Positions 1-7,506 of a DNA stretch of 15,206 nt are shown piece after piece. Where the stretch lies: the NCBI GenBank assembly GCA_965373045.1, contig CBDVEQ010000042.1, positions 1 through 15,206 on the forward strand. The letters are read 5' to 3'. The position numbers were made by a program, and so were the translations under genes. This DNA is from DAOVDI01 sp965373045. GTDB taxonomy: Bacteria > Acidobacteriota > Aminicenantia > Aminicenantales > Aminicenantaceae. Position 1 is the stretch's first letter; the number at the start of each line of letters is the position of its first letter. The notes under the pieces are model-generated. The model had not been told where the DNA came from. It saw only the letters and a program-made list of their open reading frames with translations, and did not search any database.

Positions 1-358
1 CATATATCCTTTGTTCAGTTTCAATGATCTCAGTCAGAATCTCTTTTTTGGAGTGAGCGGAAAACCATGGTTCGTGATGAAAAGAATGATTGCCTGTCTC
101 ATGGCCGTAACGCGTGATCAGTTCCAAAACTTTCCGGTTTTTTTCAAGTGCGGCATCCTGCCCGACAATAAAAAAAGTGATCTTTAGCCCCAGGGTTTGA
201 AGAATATCCAGAACTTCAGGAATAAGGTGATCCAGGTAAGAAGGGAATGTGTGCCATCCTTGATCGCCGTGAGTCTTCATATAGGACCACTGATTGTCCA
301 GGTCAAGGGAAACTCCTGCCGGGGGAAGGTTCTGAGTCACAGCAATGTTCTTTTTCAT
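1..358 (-). CDS. Polysaccharide deacetylase (NodB/CE4 family), C-terminus outside window
   Basis: Partial gene: 119 codons visible from an ATG at 358, running off the left edge. CE4 enzymes remove N- or O-acetyl groups from glycans in a metal-dependent reaction. Seen: an LDLD segment (D19, D21) in the place of the family's first Asp motif, a beta-strand FFIVG at 62-66, and the metal-binding HxxxH as H91-S-F-H-H95, preceded by the usual GHETGN. The catalytic His motif near the C-terminus is not visible. There is no signal peptide at this start, as in deacetylases of polysaccharide clusters that act in the cytoplasm or lack a classical leader. No strong Shine-Dalgarno precedes the ATG. The start lies 27 bases after the dehydrogenase stop on the same strand, so it is very probably co-transcribed with it. 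Family call firm; substrate unknown. Confidence 0.85.
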   Translation of the reverse strand, partial: MKKNIAVTQNLPPAGVSLDLDNQWSYMKTHGDQGWHTFPSYLDHLIPEVLDILQTLGLKITFFIVGQDAALEKNRKVLELITRYGHETGNHSFHHEPWFSAHSKKEILTEIIETEQRIY

Positions 359-385
359 GGTGAATATGTCTTTATTGGCTGAGGA

Positions 386-2107
386 TCATTTATTTCTCCG
401 GTAAAATTGATAAGCCCGTTCTGCAAGGCGCGAAGAAAAACCTTTGTATTCCGGGAGTTGTTTCACAGGGGAGGGATCAACCAAAAAACATCCTGTGGCA
501 CAGGTCCCCGCCAATTTCTGAACTTCCATGTAATTCACCTTCTCGAACGTCGTTCTGGCAAAGCGTTCATTGACAAAACAGATGAAAGACCGGACTTCAT
601 TGGCCACACCCTGCTGCATGGCTAGAAATCCCTGATGGACAAAATCGACAAACTCGCTGGAGGGCTTGAGCTTTCCTTTGCCGATTCCAGGGATGTGGAG
701 GGGACTTCCGGCAAAATCCAGATCTGGGAAGATATGGCATCCATCATAGATTTGGTCCATCCAGGGCTTATTGCCGAAAAAATGCTCCGGATCTTCCTTG
801 TATACTTTATGGGAGGCGCAAAATACCAGTATTTCCGCGGATTCCAGAGCGCTGTCCAGATCTTGAGAAAAATAAGGCGTCAGTCCGGACTGGAGGAGAT
901 TGGAATCATCAGGCTTGACAAAGGGATCATGCAGGGCCACCCGGCAGCCTCTGTCTTGAAGAATCCGTCCAAGGGCCAGTGTCGGCGAATTGCGGGCATC
1001 CTCGGAATCGGCGCGGTAAGCCACGCCCAACAAGGCGACCATTTTTCCGGCAAGCGGGCCGAAGCTCTTTTCCATACGGGAGATCGCTTCAACCGGGGAT
1101 TCCTCATTGATAACACGTGCCTCCAGGAACAGGCTTTCCGGCGCGCCATTGTTGCTTTCGATCTGCCTCCAGAGCATCAGAATGCCGTCTTTAGGGAGGC
1201 AGTGTCCGCCCACTCCGATGGTCGGGATCAATAGGCCTCCGCTGGGCACTACGGACGGATCAGCCGAAGCATGGTCGCTCCAGGCGAGCCTGCTGTTCAC
1301 CGCATTGCGGACCTGGTAAAAATCGATGTCCCGGTCATCACAATACCGGGCGATCTCTGCGGAATAGGCAATGCGCACATCCCGGTGGGCGTTCTCAAAA
1401 GTTTTAATGATCTCTGCTGTCAGGCTGTTGGTCAGGTGGAGCGTACCCCTGGTTACAACATGACTGTATACCGACCGGATCATCTGAGACGCGCGGGAAT
1501 GAAGGCTGCCGATGATCTTGTCAGAACTCCGTATCCTCTCAACAAGACGTCCCGGCATGACCCGGTTCGGACTGTTCCCCAGGTAAATATCACGGCCGTC
1601 TTTGAGGCCGAAACTTTCAAAATGATCTTTGATCCATGTGGTCATTGTTGTGGGAGCCAGTGTGGATTCAAAAACAAGAAGAGGAATGCGTCCCGGAGGG
1701 TTTTTCGCGAGAACTTCCGCCAGAGATGTTACGGCATCCTTTAAGGGGCCGTAATCAGGGGCGTATCCCTTTTTATCTGTTTGGACGCAAATCAGGATTA
1801 TATCCGCGTCATGCAGATCTTTGTAGTCATGGCTGGCTTTCAGTGTGCCCTTTTGGACGGCTCTGGAGATAATGGCTTCCAGGTCAGGTTCGATCCCTTG
1901 AATGGGTGATTTACCCGTATTGACGGCCTCGACCTTCCAGCCCGACGTAAGGGAAGCTGTTTGAATAAGAAGGACGTCAGCCGGCTGATATGTCCCCAGT
2001 CGAATGTCTGCCTCAGCCAATAGGGCTGCCATGGGAACCCCGACAATTCCGGATCCGATCACAGCGATTTTGTTGACGCTCCATGTGTGCTTTGTTTCTT
2101 GTTTCAT
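386..2107 (-). CDS. Nucleotide-sugar 6-dehydrogenase (UDP-Glc/GDP-Man DH family) with C-terminal extension
   Basis: 573 residues. Family enzymes oxidise the C6 hydroxyl of a UDP- or GDP-sugar to a carboxylate with two NAD+, supplying uronic acids for surface polysaccharides. Seen: Rossmann glycine motif GSGIVG (18-23); a central domain with SPNRVMPGR (179-187) and the catalytic-lysine helix around K235 (EIIKTFENAHRDVRIA); the nucleophilic cysteine C303 in GGHCLPKD; and a C-terminal nucleotide-sugar-binding domain with GVAYRADSEDARNSP (361-375) and HDPFV. The stretch SGWKVEAVNTGKSPIQG (55-71) resembles a subfamily annotated as UDP-N-acetyl-mannosaminuronate dehydrogenase-like. Usual length is about 430; roughly 100 residues after position 475 are additional. 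The start overlaps the amidotransferase stop as TAATG, so translation is probably coupled. Exact sugar not deducible. Confidence 0.92.
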   Translation of the reverse strand: MKQETKHTWSVNKIAVIGSGIVGVPMAALLAEADIRLGTYQPADVLLIQTASLTSGWKVEAVNTGKSPIQGIEPDLEAIISRAVQKGTLKASHDYKDLHDADIILICVQTDKKGYAPDYGPLKDAVTSLAEVLAKNPPGRIPLLVFESTLAPTTMTTWIKDHFESFGLKDGRDIYLGNSPNRVMPGRLVERIRSSDKIIGSLHSRASQMIRSVYSHVVTRGTLHLTNSLTAEIIKTFENAHRDVRIAYSAEIARYCDDRDIDFYQVRNAVNSRLAWSDHASADPSVVPSGGLLIPTIGVGGHCLPKDGILMLWRQIESNNGAPESLFLEARVINEESPVEAISRMEKSFGPLAGKMVALLGVAYRADSEDARNSPTLALGRILQDRGCRVALHDPFVKPDDSNLLQSGLTPYFSQDLDSALESAEILVFCASHKVYKEDPEHFFGNKPWMDQIYDGCHIFPDLDFAGSPLHIPGIGKGKLKPSSEFVDFVHQGFLAMQQGVANEVRSFICFVNERFARTTFEKVNYMEVQKLAGTCATGCFLVDPSPVKQLPEYKGFSSRLAERAYQFYRRNK

Positions 2108-3987
2108 TATGAATCGATAAACTGCCTGAACCAGAGTTCAATATTGAGGATGCCCCAGAGTTTACGGCCGAAATCTTCCTCTCTGTCGATCAATTTTTCC
2201 AAACGATCAGGATTGAAAATACCGCGGTTTCTGCATCTCGGTGAGATAAGAATATCTTTATAATAGGTCTGCATGCCGTTTCTGGCCCAAATGTTGAGCG
2301 GGACCGGGAATCCCATTTTATCTTTGCGCTGCAGGATCAGAGGGGGAAGAAGGTCCTTTACGGTTTTTTTCAGGATGTATTTCAGCTCAGCGCCTTTAAA
2401 TTTCATGGGAGGAGGTATTTTGGTTATAAATTCCACTATGCGGTGATCAAGCATCGGGGCCCGTGATTCAAGTGAGTTCCCCATGGCCATGCGATCTTCG
2501 ACGTGCAAAAGGGCCGGAAGGTTGGTGACCAGGTCATAGTGGACCATTTTATTGTAGTAAGATTGCGTCACGGGATTGTTAAAAACCGACTGGAACCGGG
2601 CAAAATGCCGGTCGTACTCAAAATGGGAATTAAAATCGCCGTCAAGGATACTTCTGTCGTCCCGCATCCGATTGATCAATCGAAAATATCTTTGATCCAT
2701 GGGCTGAAAAATACCTTCTTCCCAAAAATATTTCAGCATGGGCACATAACGCTGCATCACGGGAAGATTGGGAAGGATGGATTTCAAAGAGACGATGTGT
2801 ATGCCTTCGTCATTGGTTTCAAAAATGGCTCCCTTAAGGGCTTGTTCAAGGTAAGCGATCACATACCGTGTGTATCCTCCGAATATCTCATCTCCGCCCT
2901 GGCCTCCCAGGACGACTTTAACCTCCTGAGCGGCCAGCTTTGAGACCATGAATTGGGGAAAAAGGCCGGGTCCTCCCAGCGGCTCGTCCATGAGATGTAT
3001 CAGTTTAGGAAGAAGTTCAATGAAATCGGATATTTCTGGATAGATCTCAAAAAGCTCAGCGCCGCAGGACCGGGCCACCTCGCGTGCGTACAAGGTTTCA
3101 TCGTATTCCGGGCCGTTTTGGAAAGCGCCTGTGAATGCCTTTAAAGGGCCGGAGACCTTCCCGGCTGCCAGCATGGTGACAGTGCTTGAGTCCAATCCTC
3201 CGCTTAAGTATGTTCCCAGAGGAACATCGCTTCGCATCTGCAGTCGAACAGCATCATCCAGAAGTTCCATCAACGATTCTGTGAAATACTGCTCGGTATG
3301 GTGATTATCCGAGGTAAAATCAAGATTCCAGTAATTGACATGCTTCTGCGTGAATGACTCTATGTCTACCAGATGATAATGGCCGGGGCAGATCTTATGG
3401 ATCCCCTTGAAAAATGTTTCCGTATTGAGAACATATTGAAAGATGAGGTACTCCTTTATGGAGTCATAATTGGGTTCCGCCGCAACAGCCGGATGGGCGA
3501 GGAGGGCCTTTATTTCGGAAGCATAGATTAAATGGCCGTCATTTTCAAAATAATAAAGAGGCTTGATCCCGAGGCGGTCTCTGGCGGCCATGATTCTCTT
3601 TTTTGCGCGGTCATAGATAAGAAAAGCGAACATGCCGTTAAAATGCCGGACGCAGTCCGGACCAAAATGCAGATAGGATCTGAGAAGGACCTCAGTGTCA
3701 GAGTTGGAAATAAAGGAATGCCCTGCTTTTTTCAGGGTTTCACGCAGCTCTATGTAATTGTAGATCTGCCCGTTAAAAACGAGGGTCACTGGGCCGATGG
3801 TCATAGGCTGCTGTCCGGATTCGAGATCGATAATGGCGAGCCTTTTGTGATAAAAACCGGCAGCGCCTTCGATCATATGGCCTTCTTCGTCTGGCCCCCT
3901 GTACCGGATTGTATCCGCCATCTCTGAAAGGAGGGAATAATCCACAGAGGATAAATCTTTATTGATGATCCCGACGATTCCACACAT
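2107..3987 (-). CDS. Asparagine synthase-type glutamine amidotransferase (AsnB family, polysaccharide-associated)
   Basis: 626 residues. AsnB-family proteins hydrolyse glutamine in an N-terminal Ntn domain and use the ammonia, with ATP, to amidate a carboxylate. Seen: mature nucleophile Cys2 (MCGIVGI), R49 in KRLAIIDL, NGQIYN (72-77), and the ATP-pyrophosphatase P-loop LSGGLDSST (261-269), with the synthetase domain running to the end. Length is close to the 620-640 of amidotransferases found in exopolysaccharide/exosortase loci. Placement directly before a nucleotide-sugar dehydrogenase suggests the substrate is a sugar uronate rather than aspartate (compare WbpS in Pseudomonas O-antigen loci); that is inference, and ordinary asparagine synthase remains possible. 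A GGAG at 4000-4003 sits 12 bases before the ATG, rather far. Its stop shares one base with the next start. Confidence 0.92.
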   Translation of the reverse strand: MCGIVGIINKDLSSVDYSLLSEMADTIRYRGPDEEGHMIEGAAGFYHKRLAIIDLESGQQPMTIGPVTLVFNGQIYNYIELRETLKKAGHSFISNSDTEVLLRSYLHFGPDCVRHFNGMFAFLIYDRAKKRIMAARDRLGIKPLYYFENDGHLIYASEIKALLAHPAVAAEPNYDSIKEYLIFQYVLNTETFFKGIHKICPGHYHLVDIESFTQKHVNYWNLDFTSDNHHTEQYFTESLMELLDDAVRLQMRSDVPLGTYLSGGLDSSTVTMLAAGKVSGPLKAFTGAFQNGPEYDETLYAREVARSCGAELFEIYPEISDFIELLPKLIHLMDEPLGGPGLFPQFMVSKLAAQEVKVVLGGQGGDEIFGGYTRYVIAYLEQALKGAIFETNDEGIHIVSLKSILPNLPVMQRYVPMLKYFWEEGIFQPMDQRYFRLINRMRDDRSILDGDFNSHFEYDRHFARFQSVFNNPVTQSYYNKMVHYDLVTNLPALLHVEDRMAMGNSLESRAPMLDHRIVEFITKIPPPMKFKGAELKYILKKTVKDLLPPLILQRKDKMGFPVPLNIWARNGMQTYYKDILISPRCRNRGIFNPDRLEKLIDREEDFGRKLWGILNIELWFRQFIDS

Positions 3988-3990
3988 AGC

Positions 3991-4116
3991 TTAAGTTATC
4001 TCCATAGTTTTCCGGGCGGCCCATTCACATGCACGTTCATTGAACCATCCCAGGGAATACAGTTCAATACCCTGAACAGATGAATGAAAGGGTGATAATA
4101 AGGCTTGATATCTCAT
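3991..4116 (-). pseudogene. Short ORF, possible remnant of a truncated polysaccharide gene (glycosyltransferase tail?)
   Basis: A 41-codon reading frame from ATG at 4116 ends in TAA three bases before the amidotransferase ATG and in the same direction. Its last part (GWFNERACEWAARKTMEIT) looks like genuine coding sequence, and the ending resembles the W..A..T.EVY tail common in group 1/4 glycosyltransferases. The reading frame continues open upstream of the ATG to about 4208 but degenerates into AT-rich sequence that overlaps the barrel gene, with no plausible longer protein. The simplest reading is that a rearrangement removed the 5' part of the operon's former first gene. A real small protein or chance ORF cannot be excluded. 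Confidence 0.35.
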
Positions 4117-4118
4117 CT

Positions 4119-4136
4119 TAAGGGGTGAGCCCCTTA
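4119..4136. repeat. Perfect 7-bp inverted repeat (TAAGGGG / CCCCTTA)
   Basis: TAAGGGG and CCCCTTA flank a TGAG loop in the spacer between the amidotransferase operon and the barrel gene. It lies just upstream of the TATAAT at 4153-4158. It could be an operator or a small hairpin. It has no T-run on either side and so is not a typical terminator. Confidence 0.45.
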
Positions 4137-4152
4137 TTACAAGAAAATATGC

Positions 4153-4158
4153 TATAAT
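4153..4158 (+). promoter_or_regulatory. Candidate -10 box (TATAAT) for the barrel gene
   Basis: A perfect TATAAT lies 12 bases before the ATG at 4171. I see no convincing -35 at 16-18 bp upstream; that interval overlaps the TAAGGGG inverted repeat, which would suit a regulated promoter. Transcription from here would give a leader of only a few bases before 4171, or about 15 bases before the alternative ATG at 4180. Confidence 0.35.
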
Positions 4159-4170
4159 AACAACGCCTGA

Positions 4171-4812
4171 ATGAGGCCCATGAAAAAACCATTTTTGATG
4201 ATTCTATTGGTCGTATTTGCCGGGGTGAATTCTTTTCCCAAAGAGCGAACAGTGCAGTTCACGATTTATGGCGGCCTGAATTATCATTTTTCCCTCGGTT
4301 CCGAAGATGAGCACGTGATCGGAGAGAATGATTTTCCTGTGACGCCGGATCATAAACCGATAATGTTGGGAATAGCTTATTCCCGGTTTTTCCGTCATAT
4401 CGGGGTTGAAATAGACTGGAGGTACACAGTGTCTTCTTCCGTGATCCTGGAGGATCCACTTGATGGAGATACCGTGGAAATCAGGTCCACTCCCCATTTA
4501 ACACTGGTTCTCAATCTTCTGTACAAGCCTTTCTCCGGCCGGATCAGTCCCTATCTTCTTGCAGGAGGAGGCGCTGATATCCTGTTTGCCGAAGAAGCGG
4601 CCTATACAACCACGTACGGCTATAAGATCGTGATCCAGGCTCCGTCCAAAAAGGAGAGGGTGGATTGGGAAGCTCACGCTGGTTTTGGAATTCAGGCTTA
4701 TTTGGCTGGAGCGCTAGGGATTCGGATGGAAGTTCGTTACGTTTGGATATTTGATAAGCCCCACACCGTCAAAAGCCTCCAGGCTGTGGGGGGGCTTTTG
4801 CTGGGATTTTAG
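4171..4812 (+). CDS. Small outer-membrane beta-barrel protein
   Basis: 213 residues. A basic-hydrophobic leader (MKKPFLMILLVVFAGVNSF from the second Met) is a probable Sec signal. The remainder alternates polar and hydrophobic residues with glycine/aromatic-rich strands (TIYGGLNYHF, IGVEIDWRYTV, HLTLVLNLLYKPF, SPYLLAGGGADILF, WEAHAGFGIQAYL, GIRMEVRYVWIF) and ends in Gly-Phe, the usual C-terminal signature for barrel assembly. Size fits an eight-stranded OmpA/OmpW-like barrel. Start uncertain: ATG 4171 has no Shine-Dalgarno, while ATG 4180 has GAGG only three bases before it and gives a cleaner leader. It converges with the glycosidase, with three bases between the two stop codons. No specific family recognised, and the role is unknown. 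Confidence 0.8.
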   Translation: MRPMKKPFLMILLVVFAGVNSFPKERTVQFTIYGGLNYHFSLGSEDEHVIGENDFPVTPDHKPIMLGIAYSRFFRHIGVEIDWRYTVSSSVILEDPLDGDTVEIRSTPHLTLVLNLLYKPFSGRISPYLLAGGGADILFAEEAAYTTTYGYKIVIQAPSKKERVDWEAHAGFGIQAYLAGALGIRMEVRYVWIFDKPHTVKSLQAVGGLLLGF

Positions 4813-4815
4813 TCC

Positions 4816-7401
4816 TTACCGGATACCTTTCCGGATCCCTTTTCCTGTGGAAGGGATCCCATCCATCTTGAGGGAAAAGGTCAGCCACTGATGAGGAGCG
4901 ATAGAGACTGCAAGATGGCTGTTCTCATGAATGACTGCTTCTATGGGTGTTTCTATATGTGTTGTCCGGTGAGATTCCAGGATTGAATAGCCCAAAAACT
5001 TGAGCTCGAAGTCCACCGGGGAGAAAGACAGGTTCCAGAGCCTGATGATGATGTTGTTCTGCGTGGTATCCTCTGCCGGTTTGACCGCCCACAGCGCTAT
5101 ATCCGGATGGTCAATTTCTAAAAGCGAAAAGAAATCACGAGGATAGTATGTGCCTCCTGCCACCGCTCCTGTAACCAGCGGATTCTGATGTTCCAGCGCG
5201 AACCGTGCGGATTTTGACGCGACAAAGGCGCCATGGGTCTGAAGGGCAAATCTCTGCAGAAAGAAAGTGTCATTTCCCTGGTTTGGAATGCCCAACCCGT
5301 CGCCATCGACCTGCCCCCCTGCCAGTACGGATATCTGTGGAGTGAGGGTGTCCAGATGCTCAGTGGTGCTGTTTCCGGTCTGCATGAAATAACAATCCCT
5401 GTTGGACAGGGTGACGCCTATTGCGCCGCTGCTGATATCCGCGAAATGGTTCAAAGTCAGCCAGTCATATCTTGCATTGCGTGGGGAATAATGCCCTCCC
5501 TGCTGAACAAAATCAGCTTTAATGACAGCGCCGACCTCTTCATGCCATATTTCAGGCGCATCCAGGTTGAATCCGAATTTCCATGTGTGGATACCGGAAA
5601 AATTCTGATCGATCTCGTTGCGTATGTCGATCCGGCTGGAATCACGGAATAAAGTGATGTATGTGTTATGTGCCAGAGGGGCAGGGGAGACCGCTTTTAA
5701 AGTCGCACAAACCGGCCCCTGATCAATGATCGTCAGGCTGCCTGATCCCGGTCCGAGATCGTTCATATAATGTTGATTGATTTTTCGGACCATCTGGCGG
5801 TTGCCCCGGATCTTGTCAACAAGTCCTGTGATCGCTCCGTTATCGGCCAGGGTGATCTTGTAGAAACTGTTTTCAATGGTATTGCCGTCTGCTAAGGGCC
5901 CGCCGCTGAATACGGTTCCTGATCCAGGGATGATCTCAAAAACTTTATACCCGACAGAAGGAATGTCTTCAGCCAAGATCCGAATGTATTGTATTCCATT
6001 CCGCTCGACTAACTGAAAAGGAGATTCCTGGTTAGTGGAAAGGTCCATAACATGAACCTGGGATTGCCCGCTATAAGGGAAGTCGGCAAAATCCGTCCGG
6101 CTCCAGCTAAGGGGATTAAACACAAAAAAACGTGGAAGGCTGCCGTCCTTCCGAATCATTTGGCCCAGGGATTCAACTCCGTCTTGATAGAGCTGTTCGA
6201 CGTAATCATCGAATTCAGCCGCCTTTCTCCTCTGCCATTGAGCACGTTCGTTGCGGCTTATGGGGCCGTCTGCTGTCCAGTCATGATCAAAGTAGAGCCC
6301 GAGGCTGAGCCAGGCCTGGTTCCGGGAAGACTCGCGGTTTCGCATGAACATTGGGTCCTGCAGGCTGACAAGAGATGCCAGGGCTTCCGCAGCCCGGAGT
6401 TTTTCAATCGCGCGTTTGACTCGGGCCGAAAGCTCCGCCATAGAGGCGATGAGAAGATCCCATTCGTTGCCATAGCTGCATGAAAGAGAAGGCAGACTGT
6501 TTCCGTGTTTATTTTCGAATTCTTCAAAAAAATCAATCTGGTTGGAAACGATCACTTTCCGGGCGGCCGTTGTTTTCTGTTGGGCGATCTGGATAAATTT
6601 GTCGGTTTTTTCAATGAGAGAATCTCCGCCGTACCCGAAGATCCCGATGGTGCTGTAGGGATGGCGGGAAATAAAATCAGGATTCGAATCCACGTAATCA
6701 ATGGTTTCTGGAATATTATTGGCTTCTGCGTATCCGCCGAGGTCGTAATAATTTCGCAGCATGGAATTCCATTTCATGAGAAGCCGGCTGTTATCAGGGC
6801 CGACCCACCAGTACATATCGTGCTGGCGGTCCCATGCGTCGTATATCCGGGAAGCGCACCCGCAGATTCCTTTCCAGGAATATTGAGCGCCGGAACCGGC
6901 CCAGAGAGCTCCCAGTCCGAAGGGAATGGTCTGGTTTTCCTGTGCTGTAGCAAGGCGGAAGCGGAGATTGTAGCGCCGTTCCAACTGCCCGGAATAATAC
7001 ATACTCCGGAAGACCGCCTCAGCAGGCATGCCTCCATAGCACAGGTTTAGCAGATTCAAGGGAACGGTGATATGCCCGCTTCTGATCTTGTCGATCAGGC
7101 GAATAAACTCTGTTCTGGTTTTGTTGTTTTCATAGATCCAAATCCAAAAACTTCCGTCACAATTAAATCGGCTTTGATATGCCGGATCATTCTGGGATGT
7201 GGAATCGGCTAGATCGAGATAATAATCCAGCATATCCAGAAAGGCGTGCCTATAGGAATCTTCATTGGCAACCCACATATAATCAGTATGTGTGTCGTTG
7301 GCGATATAGATTTTTTTTGTTTGCTGGCAGTAGAGGTGAAATGTTAAGAGTACTAAAAACAGGATAAAAAGAACGGCTGACCGGATATTATATTTATTCA
7401 T
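4816..7401 (-). CDS. Secreted glycoside hydrolase family 38-like protein (alpha-mannosidase type)
   Basis: 861 residues from the ATG at 7401. This start gives a clear Sec signal (MNKYNIRSAVLFILFLVLLT) and has AGGG nine bases upstream. The frame is open to 7749 upstream, but that part is low-quality sequence overlapping the divergent gene. GH38 enzymes hydrolyse alpha-mannosides using Zn2+. Seen: the metal motif HTD (38-40, in YIANDTHTDYMW), the helical middle domain with GNEWDLLIASMAELSARVKR (311-330), and DHDW (372-375) matching the family's later metal-binding His. A long C-terminal beta-sandwich region follows. Odd: the segment expected to hold the nucleophilic Asp reads ENQTIPFG (155-162), with no Asp. 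Probably periplasmic or surface, acting on glycans. Family call good; activity uncertain. Confidence 0.8.
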   Translation of the reverse strand: MNKYNIRSAVLFILFLVLLTFHLYCQQTKKIYIANDTHTDYMWVANEDSYRHAFLDMLDYYLDLADSTSQNDPAYQSRFNCDGSFWIWIYENNKTRTEFIRLIDKIRSGHITVPLNLLNLCYGGMPAEAVFRSMYYSGQLERRYNLRFRLATAQENQTIPFGLGALWAGSGAQYSWKGICGCASRIYDAWDRQHDMYWWVGPDNSRLLMKWNSMLRNYYDLGGYAEANNIPETIDYVDSNPDFISRHPYSTIGIFGYGGDSLIEKTDKFIQIAQQKTTAARKVIVSNQIDFFEEFENKHGNSLPSLSCSYGNEWDLLIASMAELSARVKRAIEKLRAAEALASLVSLQDPMFMRNRESSRNQAWLSLGLYFDHDWTADGPISRNERAQWQRRKAAEFDDYVEQLYQDGVESLGQMIRKDGSLPRFFVFNPLSWSRTDFADFPYSGQSQVHVMDLSTNQESPFQLVERNGIQYIRILAEDIPSVGYKVFEIIPGSGTVFSGGPLADGNTIENSFYKITLADNGAITGLVDKIRGNRQMVRKINQHYMNDLGPGSGSLTIIDQGPVCATLKAVSPAPLAHNTYITLFRDSSRIDIRNEIDQNFSGIHTWKFGFNLDAPEIWHEEVGAVIKADFVQQGGHYSPRNARYDWLTLNHFADISSGAIGVTLSNRDCYFMQTGNSTTEHLDTLTPQISVLAGGQVDGDGLGIPNQGNDTFFLQRFALQTHGAFVASKSARFALEHQNPLVTGAVAGGTYYPRDFFSLLEIDHPDIALWAVKPAEDTTQNNIIIRLWNLSFSPVDFELKFLGYSILESHRTTHIETPIEAVIHENSHLAVSIAPHQWLTFSLKMDGIPSTGKGIRKGIR
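4833..4859. repeat. 9-bp inverted repeat at the convergent gene ends
   Basis: GGATCCCTT (4833-4841) and AAGGGATCC (4851-4859) are perfect complements around a 9-base centre, and the centre can add two more C-G pairs. It lies in the last codons of the GH38-like gene, about 20 bases beyond the stop of the facing barrel gene. It could fold in transcripts from either side. No T-run follows on either strand, so I do not call a terminator. Confidence 0.5.
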
Positions 7402-7455
7402 TATATTGAACCCTATTATTTTTATCATTTTATGCGAGAATGTGCAATTCGCAAA

Positions 7456-7484
7456 TTGACTTCCATATTTTCTTCGGATATCTT
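7456..7484 (+). promoter_or_regulatory. Candidate sigma70-type promoter for the GT-C-like gene
   Basis: TTGACT (7456-7461) and TATCTT (7479-7484) are separated by 17 bases, matching five and four of six consensus positions. Initiation near 7491 would leave about 16 bases before the preferred ATG at 7507. If this promoter is real, the upstream in-frame ATG at 7432 cannot be used from it. Confidence 0.35.
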
Positions 7485-7506
7485 TAATGAAAATTGCGAG
7501 AAAGTG

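Noticed and set aside
635..1234. 199-codon open frame antisense to the dehydrogenase
   Set aside because: It lies wholly within a gene with intact catalytic motifs on the other strand, and its product resembles no family. It is a codon-bias shadow.
6505..7050. 181-codon plus-strand frame inside the GH38-like gene
   Set aside because: The glycosidase domain is continuous on the minus strand across this region. The plus frame has no start signal or recognisable domain.
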